From the NCBI GenBank assembly GCA_945861585.1, contig CAMAVC010000028.1, forward strand, positions 1 to 38,199: a DNA stretch of 38,199 nucleotides, read 5' to 3'. The notes below the pieces were generated by a model that did not search any database, was not told the origin of the DNA, and saw nothing but the letters and a program-made list of their open reading frames with translations. Made by a program: the position numbers and the translations under genes. This stretch comes from Planctomicrobium piriforme. GTDB taxonomy: Bacteria > Planctomycetota > Planctomycetia > Pirellulales > UBA1268. Positions 8,450 to 17,196 of the stretch are shown here, in pieces (position 1 is the stretch's first letter; each line of letters opens with the position of its first letter).

Positions 8450-10078
8450 ATGCCGCAGTCAGAGCGCCCTGTCTTTCCCGATCCTGGCCCGCCGTCACAG
8501 TCGACGTCGGTCGTGGGCGGTCTGCCCTGGGAGCCGACGCCGGGGGCACGGGCGCCGTTCAAGACACGGATCGACGGAACTGAGCCGCCGCGTCGGCGCG
8601 ACGAGCCCGCCGGGTTCTCGTGGGCGATGCTTCGCGAACGGTGGAACACGGCCGTGGCAAAGAGCCCGGCCTTCACCGCGAGCCTCGCGGTGCACGTGCT
8701 GCTCTTGCTCGTGCTCGCCGTGATCGGCGTCCGCGAGCGCGTGCAAGAGAGGCTGCGGCTCGAACTGTCGTTCGGTTCGGCCGACGCCGAACCTGGCGGA
8801 AAGAAGGAAGCCGAGGAGGATGAGGCGGTACCGCCGGCCGTCGTCATCAAGCCCGAGGTGGCGAAGGTCGAGCCGGCCGCGCAACCCGAGCAACGCGACA
8901 TGCAGCGGAGCACCCCGCAGACCCCGCCGGAGCCCGAACCGATCGCCCCGGTCGCCGCCGTGCCTCCAGGGCTGCCCGCCGCACCGCCACCGACCGCGCT
9001 GGCGGCTGGTCTTTCGGGCCGGAGTGCCGAGCAGCGGCAGCAGCTGCTCGGGGCGGGCGGTGGCACGGCCGAGACCGAGTCAGCCGTGGGGCTCGCGCTC
9101 GAATGGATCGTGCGGCAGCAGCGAAAGGACGGCCTGTGGAGTCTGCAAGGGCCATATATGGATGGCAGCAGGCAGGAGAATCGGCTGGCCGCGTCTGCAC
9201 TCGCGATCCTCGCGCTCCAGGGAGCTGGAAACACGCCGGCCGCAGGGGAGTATCGCGCGGCGGTGGCGAAGGCCTGGAAAGCGCTCCTTCGCACGCAGGC
9301 TGCCGACGGCACGTTCGACGTGGGCACGATGATCGAACAGCACCAGATGTATGCCCACGGGCAGATCACGATCGCGCTCTGCGAAGCGTTTGGCATGACG
9401 CAGGATCCGCAGTTTGCGGAGCCGGCCCGGCGCGCGCTCGAATATGCAGTCGCCGCGCAGATGCCCGACGGCGGCTGGCGGTATCAACCGCCGCGGCCCG
9501 GAGGCGACAACCGCGGCGACATGTCGGTGACGGGCTGGTTTCTGATGGCGCTCAAGAGTGGCGAGATGGCCGGGCTTGCGGTGCCCGCGGAAACGTTCGA
9601 GCGGCTGACGAGGTTTCTCGACGGCGTGTTCGTGTCGCCCGAGAAGGGCTATGGCTACCAGATCAGCCCCGGGCAAAAAAACTTCGACTTCCGTCCGGCG
9701 CTCACCGCCGAGGCGCTGCTCTGCCGGCTCTATCTGGGCTGGAAGCCCGACGACCCGCGGATCACGTCGGGCGTCGCCCTGCTCCTGCGCGAAGCGCCGA
9801 TCGATTTCGACTACCGGCGCAAGAACGCGTATGCGTGGTACTACGAAACGCAGGTCTGCCACCATGTCGGCGGCGGGGCGTGGGACGCGTGGAACCGGCG
9901 CATGCAGGAGCAGCTCGTGCCCGCCCAAGTGACGAGCGGCCGCGAGAAAGGAAGCTGGGATCCGGCCAACGACCAGTGGGGCTACGTGGGCGGCCGGCTC
10001 TTCATGACGAGCCTCTGTGCCTGCATGCTCGAGGTCTACTACCGGCATTTACCGCTCTACGGGGGACTGGGCATGTAG
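8450..10078 (+). CDS. Membrane-anchored prenyltransferase/squalene-oxidase-repeat protein
   Basis: A 542-residue protein if started at ATG 8450. A cytoplasmic, Pro- and Arg-rich N-terminus is followed by one transmembrane segment (FTASLAVHVLLLLVLAVIGV), then an acidic and Pro/Ala-rich linker of about 110 residues, TonB-like in layout. The C-terminal part, from about GTAETESAVGLALEWIV, is an alpha-alpha toroid of the terpenoid cyclase/prenyltransferase repeat type: repeated QxxDGxW-like blocks (QRKDGLWSL, QAADGTFDV, QMPDGGWRY) and the block GDMSVTGWFLMALKSGEM. There is no DxDD or DxDDTA protonation motif, so cyclase activity is unlikely; a binding or scaffolding role in the envelope is inferred. 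Such proteins are abundant in planctomycetes. The stop TAG is part of the adjacent palindromic repeat. The ATG lies in the loop of a 6-bp hairpin; a GTG at 8402 and an ATG at 8629 are alternatives. Confidence 0.8.
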   Translation: MPQSERPVFPDPGPPSQSTSVVGGLPWEPTPGARAPFKTRIDGTEPPRRRDEPAGFSWAMLRERWNTAVAKSPAFTASLAVHVLLLLVLAVIGVRERVQERLRLELSFGSADAEPGGKKEAEEDEAVPPAVVIKPEVAKVEPAAQPEQRDMQRSTPQTPPEPEPIAPVAAVPPGLPAAPPPTALAAGLSGRSAEQRQQLLGAGGGTAETESAVGLALEWIVRQQRKDGLWSLQGPYMDGSRQENRLAASALAILALQGAGNTPAAGEYRAAVAKAWKALLRTQAADGTFDVGTMIEQHQMYAHGQITIALCEAFGMTQDPQFAEPARRALEYAVAAQMPDGGWRYQPPRPGGDNRGDMSVTGWFLMALKSGEMAGLAVPAETFERLTRFLDGVFVSPEKGYGYQISPGQKNFDFRPALTAEALLCRLYLGWKPDDPRITSGVALLLREAPIDFDYRRKNAYAWYYETQVCHHVGGGAWDAWNRRMQEQLVPAQVTSGREKGSWDPANDQWGYVGGRLFMTSLCACMLEVYYRHLPLYGGLGM

Positions 10079-10096
10079 GACAGGCTTCAGCCTGTC
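10075..10096 (+). repeat. GACAGGCT palindrome, single copy at a gene end
   Basis: The core GACAGGCTTCAGCCTGTC is at 10079-10096. The leading GTAG overlaps the last codons of the upstream gene and provides its stop. It can form a stem-loop and may act as a terminator or 3'-end stabiliser, but no T-tract follows. Confidence 0.85.
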
Positions 10097-10170
10097 GTCC
10101 CCTTGTTGAGCCATCCCGCGTTATGCTATTTCGCGGATTCATTCACCCAGTTCTGAGACGAGGTTCGTTC

Positions 10171-11559
10171 ATGCCCAACTCTCGCCGCGGTTTTCTCTCC
10201 ACGTGTGCCACGGGAGCGGCCGTCGCGGCCGTGCCGTATTTTCACTGGACGCAGCGGACGCTCGCCGACGAGACGAAGGCGAAGAACGACCGCGTGGCGC
10301 TCGGCCTGATCGGCTCCGGTGACATCGCCAACGCCAACATCGGGGCCGCCAAGGACTGGATCGACATCGTGGCGATCGCCGATGTGGATGCGAATCGGGC
10401 CGCGGGCTTCAACGCCAAGCATGCAGGCGGCAAGGCCGCCGTGTTCGAGGACTACCGGAAGGTGCTCGAGCGCAAGGACGTGGACGTGATCCACGTGGCC
10501 ACGCCGGACCACTGGCACACGAAGCCGGTCGTCGAGGCGATGCTCGCCGGCAAGGACGTGTATTGCGAAAAGCCGCTCACGCTCACGATCGATGAAGGCA
10601 AGCTCATTCGAAAGGTTCAAAAGGAGACCGGGCGCATCGTGCAGGTGGGCACGCAGCAGCGCAGTGCGTTCAAACTGTTCGTGACTGCGATGGCGCTCGT
10701 CGCCGAAGGGCGGCTCGGCCGGATCAAGCGGGTGCAGGCGGCGATCGGCCCAGCGTCGTCGAGCCCTGTGATCCCCGTCGCCGCCGTGCCCGCGGGGCTG
10801 AACTGGGACCGCTGGCAGGGCCAGGTGCCGGCGACGGACTTCCGGTTTTTGCAGGGGCCGGCCACGAAAGACAAGGACGGCAAGGAGAAGCTGCCACGGC
10901 CGAACACAAACTGCCACTACGAGTTTCGTTGGTGGTACGAATATTCGGGCGGCAAGCTCACTGACTGGGGCGCGCACCATGTCGACATCGCCACCTGGGC
11001 CCTCATGCTCAATGGTCAGACGGCAGGCCCGACCGCGATCGGCGGCACGGCGAAGCATCCGGTGGCGTTCAAGGACGGCATGCCGGTGGAGCGCGACCGC
11101 TACAACACGGCGACGGAATTTCACTTCACCGTCGACTTCCCGGGCGGCACCCAGATGGTGATCCGCCACGACACCGACAACGGCGTGCTCATCGAAGGGG
11201 AGAAGGGGCGAATCTTCGTGAGCCGCGGCAAGCTCTCGGGCGAGCCGGTCGAGGCCTTGAAGGACGACCCGCTGCCGGAAGGGGCGCTCGCGAAGGTCTA
11301 CAAAAACCTGCCGATGGAGCACGACGAGCGCAAGGGGCACTGGGCCAACTTTTTGTATTGCGCGAAGAACCAGAAGGAGCCGATCTCCGACGTCCACTCC
11401 CACATGAGGATGCTCAACATCTGCCATCTGGCGGGCATCAGCGCCCGGCTCGGACGGTCGCTGAAGTGGGACGATGCCGCCGAGCAGATCGTGGGCGACG
11501 ACCAGGCCAACGCGATGCTCTCACGGCCCGTCCGCAAGGGCTACGAAATAGAGACTTGA
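10171..11559 (+). CDS. Tat-exported Gfo/Idh/MocA family oxidoreductase
   Basis: A 462-residue NAD(P)-dependent oxidoreductase. The start at 10171 places a twin-arginine signal (NSRRGFLST, then an Ala/Val-rich core) at the N-terminus; longer in-frame starts would bury it. The Rossmann fold begins VALGLIGSGDIA. The family signature HVATPDHWHTKP and the catalytic-lysine motif YCEKPLTL follow, and the C-terminal domain has GGKLTDWGAHHVDIA. Members oxidise or reduce sugars, inositols or related polyols. In planctomycetes many paralogues with this signal occur, linked by inference to breakdown of complex polysaccharides; the substrate is unknown. It is probably periplasmic, folded with its cofactor before export. 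It lies 92 bases after the squalene-cyclase-repeat gene with a palindrome between, so co-transcription is uncertain. Confidence 0.9.
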   Translation: MPNSRRGFLSTCATGAAVAAVPYFHWTQRTLADETKAKNDRVALGLIGSGDIANANIGAAKDWIDIVAIADVDANRAAGFNAKHAGGKAAVFEDYRKVLERKDVDVIHVATPDHWHTKPVVEAMLAGKDVYCEKPLTLTIDEGKLIRKVQKETGRIVQVGTQQRSAFKLFVTAMALVAEGRLGRIKRVQAAIGPASSSPVIPVAAVPAGLNWDRWQGQVPATDFRFLQGPATKDKDGKEKLPRPNTNCHYEFRWWYEYSGGKLTDWGAHHVDIATWALMLNGQTAGPTAIGGTAKHPVAFKDGMPVERDRYNTATEFHFTVDFPGGTQMVIRHDTDNGVLIEGEKGRIFVSRGKLSGEPVEALKDDPLPEGALAKVYKNLPMEHDERKGHWANFLYCAKNQKEPISDVHSHMRMLNICHLAGISARLGRSLKWDDAAEQIVGDDQANAMLSRPVRKGYEIET

Positions 11560-11624
11560 CTTCACGCGTCGGCTCGGCATCGTGCCGACCGCCGCTTGGC
11601 CGACCTCCGTCGGCTGGTGCACAC

Positions 11625-11637
11625 CCGGCCCTCCGGG
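11625..11637 (+). terminator. Small GC hairpin after the oxidoreductase gene
   Basis: GGCCC-TCC-GGGCC forms a tight 5-bp stem 65 bases after the stop codon. Further upstream, around 11566-11582, another short stem (GTCGGC/GCCGAC) can form. There is no T-run, so termination is only possible. Confidence 0.25.
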
Positions 11638-11651
11638 CCTGAAGCGGGAAA

Positions 11652-11704
11652 GTAGGACAGGCTTTAGCCTGTCGGCGATCGAGACAGGCTGAAGCCTGTC
11701 CTAC
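11652..11704. repeat. Facing pair of GACAGGCT palindromes between convergent genes
   Basis: A forward copy (11652-11673, core with TTTAGCC) and a reverse copy (11683-11704) are separated by nine bases, giving a 53-base inverted repeat between the convergent oxidoreductase and trmL genes. This is the right place for a bidirectional terminator. The outer edge of the reverse copy supplies the trmL stop codon. Confidence 0.85.
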
Positions 11705-12180
11705 TTCACACCGCCCCACTGCCGCACGGCCTCGTAGGCGACGAGCGCCACGCAGTTGGCGAGGTTCAGGCTCCGCACCTGCGGCCGCGACGGAATTGAG
11801 AGGTGCTTTTCCGGGCTGGCCGTCAGCAGGTCGCGGGGCAGCCCCGTCGACTCGCGGCCAAACACGAGCACGTCGCCTCTCGTGAACGTCACGTCGGTGT
11901 ACTGCCGTGGCCCGTCCACTTCGAGCAGCCAGTTCGGCTCGCGGCCCACGCGGGCGAGCCGGGCCACGAGGTCGGCCCACGAGTCGGCCACCTCCCACTC
12001 GAGTTCGTCCCAGTAGTCGAGGCCGGCCCGGCGGAGGTAGTAATCGTCGAGTTTGAAACCCAGCGGCCGCACGAGCCACATCTTGGCCCCGATCGCCACG
12101 CAGGTCCGGCCCACGTTCCCGGCATTGGGCGGGATTTCCGGCTCGTGAAGGACGATATGGAGGGCAGGTTCGTAGCGCAT
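11701..12180 (-). CDS. trmL: tRNA (cytidine/uridine-34 2'-O)-methyltransferase TrmL
   Basis: A 159-residue SPOUT-class methyltransferase, the normal length for TrmL. It methylates the wobble-nucleotide ribose of certain leucine tRNAs using S-adenosylmethionine. Motifs seen are [16 protein letters not shown] at the N-terminus, FGRESTGLP in the middle, and [23 protein letters not shown]-like text at the knot, split by the track of conserved residues SLN and NCVA. The ATG at 12180 has GGAG five bases upstream; the GTG two codons earlier does not. It is divergent from ispG with only 30 bases between start codons, so the two promoters must overlap. Its TAG stop comes from the palindromic repeat. 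Confidence 0.93.
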   Translation of the reverse strand: MRYEPALHIVLHEPEIPPNAGNVGRTCVAIGAKMWLVRPLGFKLDDYYLRRAGLDYWDELEWEVADSWADLVARLARVGREPNWLLEVDGPRQYTDVTFTRGDVLVFGRESTGLPRDLLTASPEKHLSIPSRPQVRSLNLANCVALVAYEAVRQWGGVK

Positions 12181-12210
12181 GGGCACTCCGCCCGCAGGCG
12201 GCTGTCTGCT

Positions 12211-13389
12211 ATGGTTGGGGCAGGAAAAGTGTCACCGGAGACGACTGGTTTGGTCGAGATCACACGAAATCCCACGCGGCCGGTGAAGATCGGCTCGATC
12301 ACGATCGGAGCCGGCCACCCGATCGCCGCGCAGAGCATGACGGCCACCCACACGCAGGACGTGGAGGCCACGCTCGCCCAGGTCGAAGACCTGCGGAAGG
12401 CGGGGGCGGGCGTGGTGCGCATCGCCGTCGATTCGAAGAAAGACGCCGCGGCGCTGCCCGCCATCCGGGCCGGCACGCCGGCGAACCTGGCCATCGACCT
12501 GCAGGAAAATTATCGCCTCGCCCTCGAGGTGGCCCCGCATGTCGACAAGCTCCGCTACAACCCCGGCCATCTCTACCACCACGAGCCCACGAAGCCGTGG
12601 CAGGACAAGGTGAAGTTCATCGCCGACGTGGCCGCCGCCAACGACTGCGCACTGCGGGTGGGCGTGAACTGCGGCAGCGTGGATCCGGCCAAGAAGGAAC
12701 AGTTCGCGGAGGACGACTCGATCGGCCCGATGCTCGCCAGCGCCCTCGAACACTGCGCGCTGCTCGATTCGCTCGGGTTCACGCGATATGCGGTGTCGCT
12801 CAAAGACTCCGATCCGCGGAAGGTGATCGACGTCAATAAGCGATTTGCGGAGGCCCGTCCCGACGTGCCCCTGCACCTCGGCGTGACGGAGGCGGGGATG
12901 CCGCCCGACGGGATCATCAAGACGCGGATCGCCTTCGAGCAGCTGATCTCGCGGGGGATCGGCGACACCGTGCGGGTGTCGCTCACGGTGCCGAACTCCC
13001 GCAAGGGGGAGGAGATCGCAGCGGCAGAGGCGATTCTCGCCGACATCGCGGCTGGCCGCGTGCGGAGCGTGGTCGACTACGGCCTCGCCTCGCTCAATAT
13101 CATCTCCTGCCCGAGCTGCTCGCGCGTGGAAAACGAGGCCTTCATCGAGCTCGCCAGCCAGGTCAAGGAGATGACGACCTACGCCAAGGAGCACGCGATC
13201 ACGATCGCCGTGATGGGATGCCGCGTGAACGGGCCGGGCGAGACCGACGACGCCGACCTGGGCCTGTGGTGCGGCCCTACGCACGTGAACCTCAAGCGCA
13301 AGAGCGCCGAGCTCGGCGCCTTTCCCTACGACGCGATCCTGCCGAAGCTCCGCGAGGAGCTCGACAAGCTGATCGCCTCCCGCGCATGA
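12211..13389 (+). CDS. ispG: 4-hydroxy-3-methylbut-2-enyl diphosphate synthase IspG (GcpE)
   Basis: A 392-residue iron-sulfur enzyme of the non-mevalonate isoprenoid pathway. It converts MEcPP to HMBPP in the cytoplasm. The N-terminal TIM barrel ([37 protein letters not shown]) and the C-terminal cluster domain are present. The cluster ligands are visible in [11 protein letters not shown] and GCRVNGPGE. It is the single-barrel bacterial type without the inserted A* domain. The ATG at 12211 is used here, but a GTG at 12229 preceded by AGGAAAA has a better ribosome-binding site and TATGGT at 12210-12215 could be a -10, so the true start may be 12229. The stop overlaps the rimO start (ATGA), indicating translational coupling. 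Confidence 0.95.
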   Translation: MVGAGKVSPETTGLVEITRNPTRPVKIGSITIGAGHPIAAQSMTATHTQDVEATLAQVEDLRKAGAGVVRIAVDSKKDAAALPAIRAGTPANLAIDLQENYRLALEVAPHVDKLRYNPGHLYHHEPTKPWQDKVKFIADVAAANDCALRVGVNCGSVDPAKKEQFAEDDSIGPMLASALEHCALLDSLGFTRYAVSLKDSDPRKVIDVNKRFAEARPDVPLHLGVTEAGMPPDGIIKTRIAFEQLISRGIGDTVRVSLTVPNSRKGEEIAAAEAILADIAAGRVRSVVDYGLASLNIISCPSCSRVENEAFIELASQVKEMTTYAKEHAITIAVMGCRVNGPGETDDADLGLWCGPTHVNLKRKSAELGAFPYDAILPKLREELDKLIASRA

Positions 13390-14831
13390 GCACGCTGCCG
13401 ATCGTCGATCCCGCGGCCACCGCCACCTGCGGCGCCGGCTCGAGCGTGCTGCCCGCCGTGCAGGCGATCGATCCGGCCACCTGCCGCGGCACGTTCGCCG
13501 TCGTGAGCCTCGGCTGCCCCAAAAATCTCGTCGACACTGAGCGAATGCTCGGCCTGTTGCGGGATGACGGCTGGCAGCTCGTGGGCGAGCCGACGGGGTC
13601 GGACCTCGTGATCGTGAACACCTGCGCCTTCATCGACGCCTCGCGGGCCGAGTCGTATGCGGCCGTGAACGAGATGCTCGATCTCAAGAAGGCCGGCAAG
13701 ACCCGCGGCGTGATCGTGGCTGGCTGCCTCGCGGAGCGGCAGAAGGAGAAGCTCTTCGACGAACTGCCGGGCGTGGATGCCGTGATCGGCGTGTTCTCCC
13801 GCGACGAGGTGGCGCGGACGGCCGAGCGGCTCGTCGGCCGGCTCGGAGAGCAGCGGAGCGTGTTCAAGCCGGCGCCGGCCCGGGCCCTCGACGATTCGGG
13901 GCGGATGCGGGTCACGCCCCGGCACATGGCTTACCTCAAGATCTCGGAAGGCTGCGATCGCACGTGCACGTTTTGCGCGATCCCCAAGATGCGTGGCAAA
14001 CACGCCACGAAGCCGATCGAGGAGGTGCTGCGCGAGGCGCGGGAGCTCGCGGCCGACGGCACGAAGGAGCTCGTGATCGTCGCCCAAGACACGACGTATT
14101 ACGGGATGGACCACTACGGCGAGCCCCGGCTCGTGGAATTGCTCGCCGAGCTGGAGCAGGTGGATGGGCTGGAGTGGATCCGGCTGATGTATCTCTACCC
14201 GATGTACTTCAGCGACCGGCTGATCGACGCGATCGCCGGTAGCAAGAAGATCGTGCCCTATCTCGACATGCCGCTCCAGCACGCGAGCGATCCAGTGCTC
14301 AAGCGGATGCAACGCCGCGTGGCCCGCGGGCCGACGGAGGAGCTGCTCGGCAAGCTGCGGGAGCGGATTCCGGGACTCGTGCTGCGGACGACGTTCATCA
14401 CGGGATTTCCGGGGGAGACGCGGCCGCAGTTCGAGGAACTGCTCGACTTCGCCCGCACGTGGAAGTTCGAGCGCGCCGGCGTGTTCACCTACTCGCTCGA
14501 GCCCGACACGCCGGCCGCCAAGCTCGACGGCCACATGGACGAGGCGGAGAAGATCGCCCGCCGCGACGAACTGATGCGGATGCAGCAGCCGATCGCCCAC
14601 GCCCACGCCCGCAGCCAGATCGGCCGCACGCTCGACGTGATCATCGACAGCCAGAGCACGGAGCGCGAGGACGTGTGGATCGGCCGGTCGTATGCCGACG
14701 CGCCCGACATCGACTGCGTGGTGTATGTGACTGCCCCCGGCACGTCAGCCAAGCAGCCACTGACGGGGAAGATTCTGCCCGTCGAGATCGTCGCGTCGAG
14801 CGGCTACGACCTCGCGGGCGTGGTGGTATGA
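13386..14831 (+). CDS. rimO: Ribosomal protein S12 methylthiotransferase RimO
   Basis: A 481-residue radical-SAM enzyme that adds a methylthio group to the conserved aspartate of ribosomal protein S12. The N-terminal MTTase domain has its three cluster cysteines in SLGCPKN, NTCAF and AGCLAE. The radical-SAM cluster is CDRTCTFC. The family block [10 protein letters not shown] and [12 protein letters not shown] are intact, and the C-terminal stretch is a TRAM domain. The choice of RimO over MiaB rests on [12 protein letters not shown] and the overall S12-type sequence. An extra N-terminal segment of about 35 residues precedes the domain; a later start is possible, but the ATG at 13386 overlaps the ispG stop in a classic coupling arrangement. 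Confidence 0.93.
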   Translation: MSTLPIVDPAATATCGAGSSVLPAVQAIDPATCRGTFAVVSLGCPKNLVDTERMLGLLRDDGWQLVGEPTGSDLVIVNTCAFIDASRAESYAAVNEMLDLKKAGKTRGVIVAGCLAERQKEKLFDELPGVDAVIGVFSRDEVARTAERLVGRLGEQRSVFKPAPARALDDSGRMRVTPRHMAYLKISEGCDRTCTFCAIPKMRGKHATKPIEEVLREARELAADGTKELVIVAQDTTYYGMDHYGEPRLVELLAELEQVDGLEWIRLMYLYPMYFSDRLIDAIAGSKKIVPYLDMPLQHASDPVLKRMQRRVARGPTEELLGKLRERIPGLVLRTTFITGFPGETRPQFEELLDFARTWKFERAGVFTYSLEPDTPAAKLDGHMDEAEKIARRDELMRMQQPIAHAHARSQIGRTLDVIIDSQSTEREDVWIGRSYADAPDIDCVVYVTAPGTSAKQPLTGKILPVEIVASSGYDLAGVVV

Positions 14832-14866
14832 GAAAAAAGGTGACTGCCTCCATCTGCCGCCTTCCC

Positions 14867-14938
14867 GTAGGACAGGCTTTCGCCTGCCCGGCTTGCGGGA
14901 CTCAGTCGGCGTTCTTGACAGGCTGAAGCCTGTCCTAC
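14867..14938. repeat. Facing pair of GACAGGCT palindromes between rimO and the phosphatidyltransferase gene
   Basis: A diverged forward copy (14867-14888, with TTTCGCCTGCC) and a canonical reverse copy (14917-14938) face each other across 28 bases. Here the flanking genes are codirectional and the pair sits 36 bases after the rimO stop and seven bases before the next start codon, so it would form part of the downstream gene's leader. Confidence 0.85.
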
Positions 14939-14945
14939 GGGTGTT

Positions 14946-15536
14946 ATGGCAACGAGCGCAGACCTCGACCGCATGTGGACGGTGCCGAACGTGCTGTCGG
15001 CGGCGCGGCTCGTGATCGCGATCGCGTGCTTCGTGGCGATCGAGCGGGCGGCGTGGGCTAACGCCCTCGGGCTGTTTCTTCTGGCGGCCTCGACCGACTG
15101 GGTCGACGGCTGGTGGGCCCGACGCTTCGGGCAGATCAGCCGCCTCGGCCGGATCTTCGACCCGCTCGTCGACAAGGTGCTCGTGTGCGGCGCGTTCGTG
15201 CTGCTCGCCGCCCGCGGCGAGGCATCGGCGATCGCCCCCTGGATGGCCGTCGTCGTGGTGGTGCGTGAGCTCGTCGTGACGGCGGTGCGGGCCGAGATGG
15301 AGCGGATGGGCCAAGACTTTTCCGCAGGGCTCTCCGGCAAGCTCAAGATGGTGCTGCAGTGCGCCGCCGTCGCGCTCGAGCTCGCGGCCCGCACCTGGCC
15401 CGAGGCGGCGATTGCCGGTGTCGAACTCCGCACAGCCGCGACGGGCGCGGCGTGGGCGGCAGTGATCACGACAGCCTGGTCGGGAGTGGAATACCTCGCG
15501 AAGGCAGGCGCGCTCGTGGCCGGAAAGCCGGGGTGA
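14946..15536 (+). CDS. pgsA: CDP-alcohol phosphatidyltransferase (PgsA-like)
   Basis: A 196-residue integral membrane enzyme. The catalytic signature of the class is complete: DWVDGWWARRFGQISRLGRI followed by FDPLVDK, fitting D-x2-DG-x2-AR-x8-G-x3-D-x3-D. The N-terminus WTVPNVLSAARLV is typical of CDP-diacylglycerol-glycerol-3-phosphate phosphatidyltransferase, the committed step to phosphatidylglycerol. Several hydrophobic helices follow. The donor is CDP-diacylglycerol by family; the acceptor could be glycerol 3-phosphate or inositol phosphate, with PgsA the more likely. It is followed after three bases by the CPBP protease gene. Confidence 0.85.
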   Translation: MATSADLDRMWTVPNVLSAARLVIAIACFVAIERAAWANALGLFLLAASTDWVDGWWARRFGQISRLGRIFDPLVDKVLVCGAFVLLAARGEASAIAPWMAVVVVVRELVVTAVRAEMERMGQDFSAGLSGKLKMVLQCAAVALELAARTWPEAAIAGVELRTAATGAAWAAVITTAWSGVEYLAKAGALVAGKPG

Positions 15537-15539
15537 GCC

Positions 15540-16388
15540 GTGCAGGACGCCGCAGCGGACGGCCTCGTGTCTGACCTCCTCGCGGCGCCGACGATAGGCC
15601 TCGGCGCAGCGGCAGTCGCAATTCTGAGCAGCCTCTCAATGATGGGGCTGCTCGCCGCGCGTTTCCAGCGTGGTGAGCCGATCGTACGGCCGGGAGCGAA
15701 TGCGCCCGTCGCCTGGGACGGCATGGACGTGCTGTGGATCGTGGTGGTGGCGATCCTCTTGCAGTCGGTCGCGGCTTCGCTTGGCACGAGGCCGCCGCCC
15801 GTGCGGCAGCAACTCATCTCCGGCATGCTCGCGACGGGCGCCGCCGCCGCGCTCGCGATCCTGCACCTCCGCCGGCGCGGGGCATCGTGGCAGGGGCTCG
15901 GGCTTCACGTGGCCGATTGGCCGGCGGCTGTTCGGCAGGCCGTGGGCACGGTGGCCCTCGTGCTCGCGCCGCTTCTCGGCCTGGCCGCGATCCTTGATCG
16001 AATCGTGTCGTATCGCCATCCGATCGTCGACTTTCTCACCGACCATCGCGACGCAGCATCCGTGGCGCTCGTGTGGCTGGCCGCCTGCGTCGTGGCGCCG
16101 ATCGTCGAAGAGCTGTTCTTTCGACGCATTCTCCAGGGCTGGCTCGAGCGGCGGCTCACGCTCAGCTTCGGAGTGGCCCAGGCCGGCGGGCTCGCGATCG
16201 CCGGCGCGGCCGTGCTCTTTGCCGCCGCGCACGTCGGCCAAGGGCTCGCCTGGGTGCCGCTGGTGGGGCTGGGCATCGTGCTCGGCCTGCTTGCCCGCCA
16301 GACCGGCTCGATCGTCCCCGGCATCCTGGCCCACGCCCTCTTCAACGCCGTGAGCGTCGTGCTCGTGCTCGTGCAGCCGGCGACATGA
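15540..16388 (+). CDS. CPBP family intramembrane metalloprotease
   Basis: A 282-residue membrane protein of the CAAX-protease/bacteriocin-processing (Rce1-like) family. Motif 1 is APIVEELFFRRIL (EExxxR), motif 2 FAAAHVGQG, and motif 3 HALFNAVSV (HxxxN), so the metal ligands are intact. About eight transmembrane helices are predicted by eye. The start is GTG 15540, three bases after the upstream stop, suggesting one operon with the phosphatidyltransferase gene. The substrate is unknown. Confidence 0.88.
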   Translation: MQDAAADGLVSDLLAAPTIGLGAAAVAILSSLSMMGLLAARFQRGEPIVRPGANAPVAWDGMDVLWIVVVAILLQSVAASLGTRPPPVRQQLISGMLATGAAAALAILHLRRRGASWQGLGLHVADWPAAVRQAVGTVALVLAPLLGLAAILDRIVSYRHPIVDFLTDHRDAASVALVWLAACVVAPIVEELFFRRILQGWLERRLTLSFGVAQAGGLAIAGAAVLFAAAHVGQGLAWVPLVGLGIVLGLLARQTGSIVPGILAHALFNAVSVVLVLVQPAT

Positions 16389-16426
16389 CGCGGCGCTTTG
16401 AACGTGGGGCGCGCCGGCTTCGGACT

Positions 16427-16784
16427 CCCCATATCCCGTCGCCGGACGTTCATTCCGGCCCTCCAGGCCTCCACTCACTCGGACCTGCCTGCGCTCCGGC
16501 ATCCATGCCTACGCTGGTCAGCTACGCCGGCTCCCGGGACACGGGGAGCCCGAAGCCTCCTCAACGAAAGCCCGAGGCGTAAGCCGAGAGGATGCCCCGG
16601 TGGCGAAACACGACGCGTATTCCCTTCGGCTCACGCCTCGGGCTTCCAGACGGGAGGCTCGGGGTTGCCTCTACCATTGAGACGGCGTATGCGACCAGCG
16701 CAGGCAGGATGCCGGAGCGCAGGCACATCCGAGCGAGTGAAGCCCAGGATGGGCGCAGCGAGCGTCCGGCGAGATGGTATGGGG
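16427..16784. repeat. Large imperfect inverted repeat (about 358 bp), MITE-like
   Basis: The left arm 16427-16528 and right arm 16684-16784 are reverse complements at roughly 80 percent, judged by eye; both contain GCCTGCGCTCCGGCATCC-type text. Nested inside, 16567-16592 and 16618-16649 form a second inverted repeat built on GAAGCCCGAGGCGTGAGCCG. The whole element could fold into one long cruciform or RNA stem. No convincing ORF is present. It fills most of the 538-base gap between the CPBP protease and the next gene. Confidence 0.75.
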
Positions 16785-16889
16785 CAGCCTCGAGCCGGAT
16801 TGGGCGCGTTGATGGGAAGCAGACACGCTGAAGGCGATTCGATGAATACGCCTCAAACAGCACGCCCTCCCGTTGCTTGGAGAGCGATG

Positions 16890-16895
16890 TATTAT
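16890..16895 (+). promoter_or_regulatory. Possible -10 element before the 80-aa gene
   Basis: TATTAT stands out in GC-rich surroundings 32 bases before the start at 16927. No -35 at proper spacing is seen. Confidence 0.3.
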
Positions 16896-16926
16896 TGAAG
16901 AGTTCTGTAGTTCCCGAGTCATACCC

Positions 16927-17169
16927 ATGCTCACCCCCTCCCAAGTCGTCGAGACCTACTTTCTCGAGTCGCGGCACCAGCTGCTCGAAATCGCCGCGTA
17001 TCTCGACCGCTATGACGCCGCCGTGGCCCGGGCTGGCGATCGCAACGGTCAGGCGGCCACGGATGAAAAGAGGCTGGCCGTGATCCGCCGGGCGCTCGAG
17101 ATCGTCGCTGAGCAAAAGCCGTCCCAGGAGCGCACCGTCGCGCTTCTCGAACTGTTCGCCACCGTCTAG
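16927..17169 (+). CDS. Small helical protein of unknown function upstream of the EboB-like hydrolase
   Basis: An 80-residue protein that begins MLTPSQVVETYFLESRHQLL. It appears wholly alpha-helical, with EIAAYLDRYDAA, then a helical segment AVIRRALEIVAEQ and a final ERTVALLELF. I recognise it only as the kind of small protein found beside TatD/EboB-like hydrolases; no function is known to me. It ends 27 bases before the hydrolase start and is on the same strand, so the two are very probably co-transcribed. The start at 16927 is chosen over one 18 codons upstream because the extra residues are low-complexity readthrough. Confidence 0.65.
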   Translation: MLTPSQVVETYFLESRHQLLEIAAYLDRYDAAVARAGDRNGQAATDEKRLAVIRRALEIVAEQKPSQERTVALLELFATV

Positions 17170-17196
17170 CACCGCCCGCCCGCCGGGACGACACCC

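Noticed and set aside
9103-10170. Upstream extension of the oxidoreductase frame
   Set aside because: It overlaps the squalene-cyclase-repeat gene with Arg-rich text; the Tat signal at 10171 marks the start.
11652-11704. Paired palindromes as a CRISPR fragment
   Set aside because: Only two units in opposite orientation, no regular spacers and no cas genes.
11803-12210. Upstream extension of the ispG frame
   Set aside because: Antisense to trmL and without IspG similarity.
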